A stretch of 64,000 nucleotides of DNA from Streptococcus mitis (GTDB taxonomy: Bacteria; Bacillota; Bacilli; Lactobacillales; Streptococcaceae). Every line of letters begins with the position of its first letter. Positions within the stretch are counted from its first letter, which is position 1. Below the pieces are notes generated by a model that saw nothing but the letters and a program-made list of their open reading frames with translations, ran no database searches and had not been told where the DNA came from. The stretch covers positions 282,830 through 346,829 of the forward strand of contig NZ_RJOB01000001.1 in NCBI RefSeq assembly GCF_003943935.1, given 5' to 3'. Made by a program: the position numbers and the translations under genes. Below, piece after piece: positions 55,521 to 64,000 of this stretch.

Positions 55521-55558
55521 TTTAAATCTCTAATTTAGTATTCTTAAAAACAAATCAC

Positions 55559-56755
55559 TCATAGACAATCTTTAGTTTGAAGTTCCTTCAAAAAGTCAAT
55601 CATATCCTGAGGTTTCTCATGCGGAAAAATGTGATCTACATGATAAGGATTAACCACATTGTCAAATGTTAAAATTGTCTTCTGAGCTCCTTGTACCCAA
55701 TCTAACACATCTGGAAATTTCCCCTCATGATTGATATCCAAATAAACATCACATTCCTCAATCAATTTCCGACACATCCATTTCATGACATTTGGATGCA
55801 ATTTCACATTCTCGTAACTGGCTAGACTTTTGAGAGTATCTCCCATAGCCGTAAAAGTTACAATATGAATATTATAATCAGATAAATGATTAATTATGTA
55901 ATCAATTTGTTCTAATTGCTGACTACCTGTAATGATCAATGCTTGATATTTAGATTTTTTTACAACAAGTTCTTCTTGATTATTAATTTGAGCCCACTCT
56001 AGCTGATTATATTTCCACCAAACTTCACGTAGACGACCTACCGAATAAGTATTCCAAGGTTTATCAGCAGACAAATAATGAATAATCGCTGGTAATGGAG
56101 TCAATGGCAATTCAAAAATAAAATATTGTCCTCTATTATCAGCCACCTGATCATATCCAATCTGAAAATTATAGGTATCATCTAATAATACATAATTTTC
56201 TCCCATCACTATATTGAGAACTGTTTGATCAGCTTCAGGTAAGTGTCCATGTTCTCTTTCAGTAATTTCAATCAGTTCCTGCTGGATTGTATTTTCCTTC
56301 CAATAAGCATTATTGATCAATAATACTCCAGCATTAAATCTATCTTCTAAACCATATATGACTTTTGCAGCAGCTAGAGGTTTATTGGTTAGATCAATAG
56401 AAAATAGATCTGTCAAATCACGTGTAACTACTAAGTCACAATCTAAATATAAAACAATATCTTCTGACACAAAACTCGGTATAAAATAACGAGCAAAGGT
56501 CATAAAGTTTATGTGCTGTCCAACAGGTGGTAGACTCCAATTTCGCATATTACCTCCAAACAGCTTGATATCAACTATCTAACTATTTCGGTATGCCATT
56601 TTTTCCCTGACGGAGACAAACCACTCTTGGGGAATATCCTGATTAAAAATATAAACCTTGACATCACTATTATGATAGCAAATAGATTTTAAGGTAGTTT
56701 CGATTTGACGAATATAACCGTAATCTCCAGCTAACACAAATACTTTTTTATTCAT
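55559..56755 (-). pseudogene. GT8 glycosyltransferase interrupted by one in-frame TAG
   Basis: Read as one frame this is a 398-codon GT8 protein with codon 59 changed to TAG (56579-56581). The part before it (MNKKVFVLAGDYGYIRQIETT, then IFNQDIPQEWFVSVREKMAYRNS) is the nucleotide-binding start. The part after it contains IVDIKLFGGNMRNW, YLDCDLVV (the DxD metal site), FNAGVLLINN and HYLSADKPWNTY. From about codon 271 a GtfB-like C-terminal module follows (YQALIITGSQQLEQID, then CDVYLDINHEGKFPD). Translation could restart at ATG 56548, which has a strong GGAGG four bases upstream, but that product lacks the first strand-helix unit. Its sugar donor is unknown. Confidence 0.85.
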
Positions 56756-56769
56756 TCACTACTCCTTGA

Positions 56770-59700
56770 CTATAGCTTCACGATGATAGATGCATCATAA
56801 GCCGCATCGGCAACTAGCTGAATTTCTTGATCAAAATTATGCTCTGCGGTATGCTTGTGTGAGAATTTCACTTTTGAAGTTGCTCCCATCTTAAACCACT
56901 CATATTCGGAATCAATATGACCTAAATCAATCGCTTGTATGCCTTTTTGGCTTAAGTGATACGCTAAAACCTTGGCTGTAGGTCCAAGCATCAAGAATAC
57001 TAATTTACCAGCCGCATGCTTTTCAATCGCTTCTTGAATAGCCTGAACTTTACTGTAGGCATTTCTAGAAGGGCAGATGATCCGCTCAACTGACTGAGCA
57101 TTGTCAAAAAGATCGTTGCCAACTCCTGAACGTGAGTTTTCACCTTCGACGATCAAAATATCTCGTTTATCCCAAAGTTTCTTTAATTTTTCAAAGTGGG
57201 CTACCGAAGCAGACTTATCTTTGAGGTCCATATAAGGTCGAGATATAAAAGTAGAACCATAGAAACTTGCTGTACAAAATCTATGATAGGCTTCTTTATA
57301 ATGCTCTAAATGCTTTTGCCAAAAGTTAACAGCTTCGGGATTATAGCGTTCCAAGCCTTCAAAAACATCTGAGAGACAAACCAGCAATTCTGGAGAGCTT
57401 TCTCGTTGAATCATACTTCTAAGCTGTTCTGCCAATGTCTCATCATAGTCTTGATAAGGAATCCCATGTCCCATCATAATATCCATTTCTCCATCTCCAT
57501 AACGAATAACGGAAGAATGGTGTTCTAGTATATAGTCAAGACTCTGCTGGATATCTAATACCTTTGGGTAGGCTTGCAGCTTTTTTACAGGTAGTTCTCC
57601 ATTTTGACAATAGTTTTCAATAGCTAGAACCATCTCCTCAGGATGTGCTTGGTCATAAAGAAACTGACCTTGTTCACCATGGGCTACACTTTCAAAAGCA
57701 AATACTGGTTTTCCAGCTTGTCGGAAACGCCCAATGATCCCATCAACTTCGGATTCAGCATTGATATCCAGTAAAAAGTCACAGCCTTCAACCAAGCTAT
57801 CAATCAAAGCTGGTTGCCCAGCAATATCTGACAAGACAGAGACATTTGGGTAGGCTAGTAGAGCTGTAATACTATCAGCCACCATAACGGGAGCTGCCAC
57901 ATAAAATTTGACATCTGGTAGATGTTCAATCAAGTAGCCCATATTTCTCAAGTCGCTTGAGAAGGTATAGACTAGAGCCGAATGTTGAACCCCTGTGTAT
58001 TGACTCACCTGATCTTTTGTCAGACAAGGCGTTACCTGACTCATATCCGACCACTCTTGAGCGTTATAATACCACCAAACATCTCGATAGATGGAGCGTT
58101 CATACAAGCCCCATGGTTTTCTCTCTGTCAAATAATGAATAATCGGTGGATAAGTCCCAGGTTCTGGTCGATAATCTGAGAAATGTGTGTGCAAGGTAAT
58201 GCAGTTATATTTAAAGTCCAAAGCCAACCAACGATCTTTAAATAAGAGATTCAAAATACTTTGATCATCTTGAGCAACCTTATCATGCAACTCATTAGTC
58301 ATTTCAATCAGTTGTTTGCGAACTTCTTCTTGCTTCCAAAGGCGATTATTGATGAGCAAGACACCTGCGTTGAATCCATGCTCATTAAAATATACTTGAG
58401 CCCCCAGATCCTTGACTGCTGCCAAAGGATAGTCTCCTAATTCGACATCAAATAGAGGACTTAAGTCTCTTGTGACAACCAAATCACAGTCCAGATATAA
58501 GACCTTATCTTCCTCAACAAAATCAGAAATAAAGTAACGTAAAAATGTTGCATAGTGAATATTGGTCTTATATTGGCTGATATGAGAACTATTGACACGG
58601 GCATTGACGATTTCACAGTCTAGCTTCTTCAACTTACGATTGAGATTATAGAACCATTCTGTCGGAAAATCGCTGTTAATCAGATAAAAACGAAGTCCTC
58701 GATTATGACAGCAGATGGATTTGATTGTCGTTAACACCTTATCTGCATATTGGTAGTTGGCTCCGAGTACAATTGCCTTCATGTCCATTTTATCTTTCTT
58801 TAACTCTTTAATTGCTTCTATCATTGGCTGGGGTGACTGAGAGGAAACAACTATTTGTTCCAATTGATTTTTGTTGGTCATATCAAAAGTCAATACTGGT
58901 CTACCTGCACTGGTATAGCGATTGACGATAAAGTCCATCGAACTTCCCTTATGGATATCCAGATAGGCGTCTGACTTCTCAATCATTTCATCAATCACTG
59001 CCCCAACCATGCTGGGATACAAGTAAACATTAGGATATTTGTCCAAAGCCATTAGAATTGGACCCATATCTGTATAGGCTCCGATATGGAAACCAACATC
59101 AGGCAGAGCTTGGGCTAGTTCTTCAATATACAGAAAATCCTGCGAATCTGTAAATGTAAATAGATTGACATTGTGAAGGTCATAAACTCTCTTGATGGCA
59201 AAACGTCCAGCATAATGGTCAGCAATCTGTTCATAACTAACATCACGAAATGCCCACCATAAATCCCGATAACGATAACCCATCAGAGTGGACCATGGTT
59301 TTCGATAGGTCGTATAATGGATGACCAAAGGTTCTTTATCCAATTCAAAATGTGAATCCCAATGGCTATAGAATGCAATGACATCATGACCAACTTGAAG
59401 GTTAAAATGCTTATCCAACTCTAGCCAATGATTTTCAAACATCAAATTTAATATAGTCTGATCACCATTAAATCTATCATTGGTTGAAAAATCAGGTGAA
59501 GATACGTAATCAATTGTCTTATTTATTAATTTAGTAGTGATATCATATTGTCTCCATTTAGAATTATCAATCAATAACATTCCTGCGTTGAAACCAACAC
59601 CATCTACATCTCGAACAGCAGCAAGATACTTATCACCCAAATCAATATTAAAGAGTAAATCAAGACTACCATTAATAATCAAATCACTATCCAGATAGAG

Positions 59701-60012
59701 TACTCTCTCCTCTTCAATATAATTAGGAATGAAATAGCGAGCATACGTAATCGCTGAAATATGTTCCTGGGTTTTCCACTCAGAATCAATCTCTTCATCT
59801 ATACGAATGTCTTCTACAACACTTCCCAATTTCTCCACTTGTACCTTGAGATCATCGAACCAGTCACTAGGAATATTTTGATGGAGAATATAAATTTTAA
59901 CATTTTGATTGTAATATAGAATAGATTTTATTGTTGTAAGTATCGGGATAAGGTAATTCTTATCTCCCGCAAGAACAACTGCCCTTCTTTCTTCCAAAAT
60001 ATCAAACCCCAT
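56770..60012 (-). CDS. Multi-domain glycosyltransferase: GT8-GT8 with C-terminal GT-D (DUF1792)
   Basis: A 1080-residue protein probably extending the adhesin glycan. Order: GT8 domain 1 (about 8-275, metal site YLDSDLII, FNAGMLLIDN); GtfB-like module 1 (about 283-400, NVNLFTFTDSQDF, then DAYLDIHKG); GT8 domain 2 (about 411-670, YLDCDLVVTRDL, FNAGVLLINN); module 2 (about 679-805, CDFLLDINAESEVD); GT-D/DUF1792 domain (about 825-1080, SVIRYGDGEMDIMMG, LMLGPTAKVLAYHLS). The GT-D part resembles dGT1 of S. parasanguinis Fap1 glycosylation. Sugars transferred by each domain cannot be told from sequence. The hexapeptide fusion gene lies three bases upstream. Confidence 0.88.
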   Translation of the reverse strand: MGFDILEERRAVVLAGDKNYLIPILTTIKSILYYNQNVKIYILHQNIPSDWFDDLKVQVEKLGSVVEDIRIDEEIDSEWKTQEHISAITYARYFIPNYIEEERVLYLDSDLIINGSLDLLFNIDLGDKYLAAVRDVDGVGFNAGMLLIDNSKWRQYDITTKLINKTIDYVSSPDFSTNDRFNGDQTILNLMFENHWLELDKHFNLQVGHDVIAFYSHWDSHFELDKEPLVIHYTTYRKPWSTLMGYRYRDLWWAFRDVSYEQIADHYAGRFAIKRVYDLHNVNLFTFTDSQDFLYIEELAQALPDVGFHIGAYTDMGPILMALDKYPNVYLYPSMVGAVIDEMIEKSDAYLDIHKGSSMDFIVNRYTSAGRPVLTFDMTNKNQLEQIVVSSQSPQPMIEAIKELKKDKMDMKAIVLGANYQYADKVLTTIKSICCHNRGLRFYLINSDFPTEWFYNLNRKLKKLDCEIVNARVNSSHISQYKTNIHYATFLRYFISDFVEEDKVLYLDCDLVVTRDLSPLFDVELGDYPLAAVKDLGAQVYFNEHGFNAGVLLINNRLWKQEEVRKQLIEMTNELHDKVAQDDQSILNLLFKDRWLALDFKYNCITLHTHFSDYRPEPGTYPPIIHYLTERKPWGLYERSIYRDVWWYYNAQEWSDMSQVTPCLTKDQVSQYTGVQHSALVYTFSSDLRNMGYLIEHLPDVKFYVAAPVMVADSITALLAYPNVSVLSDIAGQPALIDSLVEGCDFLLDINAESEVDGIIGRFRQAGKPVFAFESVAHGEQGQFLYDQAHPEEMVLAIENYCQNGELPVKKLQAYPKVLDIQQSLDYILEHHSSVIRYGDGEMDIMMGHGIPYQDYDETLAEQLRSMIQRESSPELLVCLSDVFEGLERYNPEAVNFWQKHLEHYKEAYHRFCTASFYGSTFISRPYMDLKDKSASVAHFEKLKKLWDKRDILIVEGENSRSGVGNDLFDNAQSVERIICPSRNAYSKVQAIQEAIEKHAAGKLVFLMLGPTAKVLAYHLSQKGIQAIDLGHIDSEYEWFKMGATSKVKFSHKHTAEHNFDQEIQLVADAAYDASIIVKL

Positions 60013-60015
60013 TAT

Positions 60016-60894
60016 CTAATCTCCATTTTCATCATTCGCTAGTTGATGACGAATGCTATTAATCATACTCTCTTTATCCTCTAAACTAAAAACTCGAACG
60101 TTTTTATCTCTTCTATGGACAACTGTTTCAAAAGAAAATACCGGTTTTCCTATCTCTAAAGCACGACCCACAATATTATCAACCTCTCCCCAATGATTGA
60201 TATCTAAGTAAATATCTGCTCTATTTAATAAATCTTCAAGAATATCATCATGATGAACATTGGTATAAATATTCACGTTCTCGTAGTGATTAAAACTTTC
60301 TAGATAATCTGAAACATTTGTTTTAGCAGCTATATGAAATGCCACCTCAGGAAGTTCTTGTACAAGATAGTCTAAATGTTCTAAAGTATCTGACGCTGTT
60401 AAAGTAAAGGCGTGATACTGATGCTGTTGTCTAGGAGTGATTTTTAAATCCTCTTGAGCAGTGACAACAGAATTAGCTGGGATATCTTTATAAATTAAAG
60501 CATTTGCCCCAATGATAACATTATCTCCAATGGTAACACCTTTTAAAATAACAACGTTAGTTCCAATCCAACAATTTTTCCCTATAGTTATCTTATCAGC
60601 TTTAAACTGAATTTTTTCAATATGGTAATTAGAATATTTATGGTTGTGATCAAAAATTCTCACACCATCACCAAACATAGTATCCTTACCAATTTCAATC
60701 TCTTTGCCACAACGAATCGTACAATGATCGTTAAAGAAAACTCTATTTCCTAGTGTCAGCTTAGCATTATTAGACACTTCTAGACTTACAAATGAGCGAA
60801 ATGTAACATCTGTTCCTAGTTCAATGCTACTAGTAGGAGAAATCTCTATATGATGAAAATCTCCTAATAACTTTACAGAATCTTTAAAATCCAT
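60016..60894 (-). CDS. Hexapeptide acyltransferase fused to a GtfB-like C-terminal module
   Basis: A 292-residue protein. Residues about 20-155 are a left-handed beta-helix acyltransferase domain with hexapeptide repeats (TLGNRVFFNDHCTIRCG, then ITIGKNCWIGTNVVILKGVTIGDNVIIGANAL) and the catalytic-type histidine in RIFDHNHKYSN. Residues about 160-292 are the same module found after the GT8 domains (FTLTASDTLEHLDYLVQELPEV, then ADIYLDINHWGEVDNIVG). It may O-acetylate a sugar of the adhesin glycan; the substrate is unknown. It overlaps the GT2-GT8 gene by 11 bp. Confidence 0.83.
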   Translation of the reverse strand: MDFKDSVKLLGDFHHIEISPTSSIELGTDVTFRSFVSLEVSNNAKLTLGNRVFFNDHCTIRCGKEIEIGKDTMFGDGVRIFDHNHKYSNYHIEKIQFKADKITIGKNCWIGTNVVILKGVTIGDNVIIGANALIYKDIPANSVVTAQEDLKITPRQQHQYHAFTLTASDTLEHLDYLVQELPEVAFHIAAKTNVSDYLESFNHYENVNIYTNVHHDDILEDLLNRADIYLDINHWGEVDNIVGRALEIGKPVFSFETVVHRRDKNVRVFSLEDKESMINSIRHQLANDENGD

Positions 60895-62980
60895 GTTTAT
60901 CTTCCACTTCTCTTATTTTATTAATCATTTCTTGAACTTGTTCTACTTTATAGATTATCTGTCCAACTTCAGAATATTTTGTATTTTCAAAGGCAAAAAT
61001 AGGCTTTTCTAATTTTGCAAACTGCTCCAGTATTTCTACATTTTTTTCGCCGTGATTAATATCTAAAAGAATTTGACTTATCTCAATTAATTCTTGCTTA
61101 AGCTCTGATAAATCATTAAATTCAGACAAAATAGTCACATTGGGATTAACTATCCTCTTAGTCAATTGATAACTAACTTTGACGCTGGCTACAATTATAA
61201 ATTGAATTTCCGGTAAAGCTTGAACTAGGGAATCTAATTTCTCAATACGATCCGAAAAAGTATAAATTAAACAAGTAACAGGTAGTTTTTGAGGATAGAT
61301 ATGAGCCTTTTTAAGCGTATGTAAATGGTAATTTTGGCCTAATTCTGTCCACTCAAGATTATGATAATACCACCAAACATTGCGATAAGCTTGAATCCCC
61401 AAATTATCCCACGGTTTTCTATTCGAAGGATAATGAATAATTCCAGGATAGTCTTGAGATTTTGGTAGTTTATAATCTGTAAACTGCTTATGACTCACAA
61501 TATAATTATTATCAAAATCTAACTCTAGCCACTTATTTTCAAAAAGCTTATTCATCATAAGTTGATCAACCATGTCCACCTTATCATGCAGATCATCAGT
61601 TAAATTAATCAATCGTTGAGTCATACTTTCTTGTTTCCAAACAAGATTGTTGATTAGTAATACACCTACATTAAATATTTCTTGATCATAGTACACTTTT
61701 CCGCCATAATCACGCACCGCAGCTAATGGATAACCTTGTAAGTCAGTCGCAAATAAATCATCTAGATTTTTCGTAACAACCAAGTCACAGTCCAAATAAA
61801 GTGCCTTATCTTCTTTTACAAAATCAGGTATAAAATAATACAGAGAGGCTACATAATTAATATCTGTTTTAAAACGTGATATTTGATCAGATGTTACTCG
61901 ACAATTGATAATTTCCGAATCAAAGTCCCTTAATCGACCATTCAATTGTATGAACCACTCTTTTGGAAAATCCCTATTGATAATATAAAAACGAACTGAA
62001 CGATTATGGTAGCAAATAGATTTTATGGTTGTAACAACCTGATTGAGATTCGAAAAATCAGCTGCCAGTACGACGGCTTTTTTGTCTTCTTTACTCTGAG
62101 GAAGAAGTCTATCCAATAACATCTTTTTCTCTTTTATGTAGTTTAATTCGTGAGAATTAGCTAAACCTCTATTGTAAGCTTCAGAACTGATATAATCCAA
62201 ACTCATTTTGTATGCTCGCCTATGCTCCGAAAGTGGATATCCTAACGTTGCTAATAAAGATAATCTCTCTTCAATTATATAAATGGCATCTCTAATCCAT
62301 TCATCTGTCCAAGTATTAGACAAACTTCCCTCACGCACTCTATATATATAGGCTGATTTATTAACATAAACAACTTTTTCAGAATCTAATAAGGCCTTCA
62401 AATTAAATAATGCATCTTCTCCAATTCTATTAATTGGAAAACGCAAATTCGCTATTATTTCTTTTTTATAAATTTTCCCCCAGGGTACAATCAAAGCAGA
62501 CTTTAACAATTCTTTAGAGTCGTATAAACAAGGTATTATAGACTTATTATCATATACTTTTTCATAATAGTCAGCAGAGGTGTGAAAATAAAAAACTGAA
62601 TTAGACTCATTAAAACTCGTATAATTTCCAACTACAATATCTGCTTTATGATCTATCACTTTCTCATATAAAAAATTAACATAGTTTGGTTCCACCCAAT
62701 CATCCGAATCAACAAAGGTTACATACGTTCCCGTCATTCGATCCATACCAGCATTTCGCGTATTAGATACACCGCTATTCTCTTTTTCTATATAGATGAT
62801 ACGAGCATCCTTTTTTTCATATTCCTGACAGATTTGTCCTGAGTTATCTGTAGACCCATCATTTATAATGATAATTTCCAAATTTTGATATGTTTGTTCC
62901 AAAATACTATCTAAACATTTCTGTAAGTATTTTTCAGCATTATAAACTGGAACAATGACACTAATTAATTCCTTCTCCAT
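60884..62980 (-). CDS. GT2-GT8 fusion glycosyltransferase
   Basis: A 698-residue protein of three parts. Residues about 1-295 are a GT2 domain (SVIVPVYNAEKYLQKCLDSIL, NDGSTDNSG, the DxD-like FVDSDDW). Residues about 301-560 are a GT8 domain (VVLAADFSNLNQVVTTIKSI, YLDCDLVVTKNLDDLF, FNVGVLLINN, HYPSNRKPWDNLG). Residues about 568-698 are a GtfB-like module (CLIYTFSDRIEKLDSLVQALPEI, then LLDINHGEKN). It is the first gene after the adhesin, behind a promoter and a leader of about 400 bp. It probably adds two sugars of the surface glycan; donors are unknown. Confidence 0.88.
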   Translation of the reverse strand: MEKELISVIVPVYNAEKYLQKCLDSILEQTYQNLEIIIINDGSTDNSGQICQEYEKKDARIIYIEKENSGVSNTRNAGMDRMTGTYVTFVDSDDWVEPNYVNFLYEKVIDHKADIVVGNYTSFNESNSVFYFHTSADYYEKVYDNKSIIPCLYDSKELLKSALIVPWGKIYKKEIIANLRFPINRIGEDALFNLKALLDSEKVVYVNKSAYIYRVREGSLSNTWTDEWIRDAIYIIEERLSLLATLGYPLSEHRRAYKMSLDYISSEAYNRGLANSHELNYIKEKKMLLDRLLPQSKEDKKAVVLAADFSNLNQVVTTIKSICYHNRSVRFYIINRDFPKEWFIQLNGRLRDFDSEIINCRVTSDQISRFKTDINYVASLYYFIPDFVKEDKALYLDCDLVVTKNLDDLFATDLQGYPLAAVRDYGGKVYYDQEIFNVGVLLINNLVWKQESMTQRLINLTDDLHDKVDMVDQLMMNKLFENKWLELDFDNNYIVSHKQFTDYKLPKSQDYPGIIHYPSNRKPWDNLGIQAYRNVWWYYHNLEWTELGQNYHLHTLKKAHIYPQKLPVTCLIYTFSDRIEKLDSLVQALPEIQFIIVASVKVSYQLTKRIVNPNVTILSEFNDLSELKQELIEISQILLDINHGEKNVEILEQFAKLEKPIFAFENTKYSEVGQIIYKVEQVQEMINKIREVEDKHGF

Positions 62981-63382
62981 GCCAGCCCACTCCTAATTTT
63001 TTTCGAATTGTTTTTCCCATCTCTTTGGTAAAGTTAACGAAAAATGCAACTTCTTTTACCTAATTCCATACTGAAGACTATAGAAGTCATTTTATACAAC
63101 TGCAAACCTAGACTAACTGCTATCCTTTTCCATATCAAATTAAAGAAGTAGTTATGGAACTTCTTTATGATGATAATCTCTAACTAATTGAAACAAATTT
63201 CTATCATAAATTCTTTATTTCTTGATTATCACTTTATATCACTTTTTAACCATAAACATTATTGCTATTGCTTTATTTCAACTAACATTTAACAACCTAA
63301 TTCCCCTATAATTCTTTATGTGATAGAAATTCAGGTATCTTTACTTAATACATCCATTTTTAGATACAAAAATCTACTATAT

Positions 63383-63388
63383 ATTATA
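63383..63388 (-). promoter_or_regulatory. Promoter -10 of the glycosyltransferase genes, with long leader
   Basis: The minus strand reads TGGTATAAT, an extended -10, about 400 bp before the first glycosyltransferase start at 62980. The leader 62981-63380 is AT-rich; I see no open frame, riboswitch or strong hairpin in it. Confidence 0.5.
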
Positions 63389-63515
63389 CCATTTTTATGC
63401 ACTTTCATAAAGTAAGATAGCCTTTATAATTTTATTTTTTTATCCCCTAAACTATACAAAATTGATTTACTAGTCGACAAAGCCCCAGCTGGTTAAATAC
63501 TCTTCTAAAGTAGAC

Positions 63516-63553
63516 GAAAACCTCCAAGAATTGTAAAATCCTTGGAGGTTTTC
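63516..63553. terminator. Terminator of the serine-rich adhesin gene
   Basis: The 13-bp perfect stem GAAAACCTCCAAG/CTTGGAGGTTTTC with a 12-base loop lies about 42 bp after the adhesin stop codon and separates the adhesin mRNA from the glycosyltransferase genes. Confidence 0.85.
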
Positions 63554-63595
63554 TCGTAGCTTACTTAGTCTTTTATCAACTTTATGAATCTAGAC

Positions 63596-64000
63596 TTATT
63601 CTTCATCATCACGCTTACGACGTTTAGCTACTAATCCTAATCCTGTTAGACCTGCTACAACTCCTAGGAGCAGATTTGTAGCCGAAGTTGCTGTTCCAGT
63701 ATTTGGAAGTTGCTTACGTGTCTTAGTGGTATCAGTTTGAGGAGCTTGACTAGTCGAATGAATCATAGATGCGCTTGTGCTTGCTGATTCAGATGCTGAT
63801 GTCGATGCACTTGTTGATGCTGATTCAGATGCTGATGTGCTTGCTGATTCTGACGCACTTGTTGACGCTGACTCAGATGCTGATGTGCTTGCACTTGTTG
63901 ATGCTGACTCAGATGCTGATGTGCTTGCACTTGTTGATGCTGACTCAGATGCTGATGTCGATGCACTTGTTGATGCCGATTCAGATGCTGATGTCGATGC
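63596..64000 (-). CDS. Serine-rich repeat adhesin, C-terminal end with LPXTG anchor (5' part outside window)
   Basis: The last 134 codons of a large surface glycoprotein of the PsrP/GspB/Fap1 type. About 70 residues are Ser/Ala/Thr/Glu repeats (units such as SASTSASES). Then comes a spacer SMIHSTSQAPQTDTTKTRKQ, the sortase motif LPNTG, a membrane helix (ATNLLLGVVAGLTGLGLVA) and the charged tail KRRKRDDEE. The repeats are the acceptor of GtfA/GtfB glycosylation and the SecA2 system exports the protein. The signal peptide and binding region lie beyond the right edge. Confidence 0.93.
   Translation of the reverse strand, partial: ASTSASESASTSASTSASESASTSASTSASESASTSASTSASESASTSASESASTSASESASTSASTSASESASTSASMIHSTSQAPQTDTTKTRKQLPNTGTATSATNLLLGVVAGLTGLGLVAKRRKRDDEE

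Noticed and set aside
63763..63966. His/Gln-rich 67-codon frame and CRISPR-like spacing of short repeats
   Set aside because: It is the serine-rich repeat coding DNA read in another frame; the repeats are codon-periodic and contiguous, without unique spacers.

Overview
The window is from a mitis-group Streptococcus (S. pneumoniae / S. mitis / S. pseudopneumoniae / S. oralis cluster; the species cannot be fixed from this sequence). The basis is two BOX elements of the pneumococcal type, a pneumococcus-like gmk-rpoZ-priA-fmt-rsmB-phpP-stkP operon, the scrK-scrA / scrB-scrR sucrose locus, a mevalonate pair (mvaS-mvaA), a YefM-YoeB module, and a SecA2/SecY2 locus for a serine-rich repeat adhesin. 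Nearly every gene is on the minus strand. The plus-strand exceptions are a TVP38-like membrane protein, scrB-scrR, sstT and an ArAE-family exporter. I saw no rRNA, tRNA, CRISPR array, intact insertion sequence or prophage.

Region 1 (1-12.1 kb) is accessory. After the start of metE with a perfect MET-box upstream, there is a HigBA toxin-antitoxin pair, two small overlapping genes related to DNA-repair families (Pyr_excise-like and YbgA/DUF1722), and a second toxin-antitoxin pair whose antitoxin is fused to an ImmA/IrrE peptidase and which sits behind a 29-bp perfect palindrome. Then comes a type I restriction-modification operon (hsdR-hsdM-hsdS) whose last two genes look like KwaB (DUF4868) and KwaA (four membrane segments), a Kiwa-type anti-phage pair in reversed gene order.

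Region 2 (12.2-22.6 kb) is metabolic: a TVP38/TMEM64 protein, sucrose uptake and hydrolysis with its own LacI-type regulator and divergent regulated promoters, a BOX element, HMG-CoA reductase and synthase, and a split ThrE-type exporter.

Region 3 (22.6-43.8 kb) is core housekeeping: the kinase/phosphatase pair stkP-phpP (the kinase has three PASTA repeats and a Gln/Asn/Gly tail), rsmB, fmt, priA, rpoZ, gmk, rny, yefM-yoeB flanked by near-identical short repeats, tmcAL, a methyltransferase, the rsfS-(cysteine hydrolase)-yqeK-nadD-yhbY-yqeH-yqeG series interrupted by a 133-bp three-hairpin element, corA, a shortened mscS, sstT and an ArAE exporter.

Region 4 (43.8-64 kb) is the accessory Sec and glycosylation locus of a serine-rich repeat glycoprotein. 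In transcription order (right to left) it runs: the adhesin C-terminus with its LPXTG anchor at the right edge; a GT2-GT8 fusion; a hexapeptide-acyltransferase fusion; a GT8-GT8-GT-D fusion; a GT8 gene broken by one in-frame TAG; gtf3; then secY2, asp1, asp2, asp3, secA2, gtfA, gtfB, asp4, asp5. GtfA/GtfB add GlcNAc to the Ser/Thr repeats, Gtf3 and the variable transferases extend the glycan, and SecA2/SecY2/Asp1-5 export the adhesin. A GtfB-like C-terminal module recurs about six times in these proteins.
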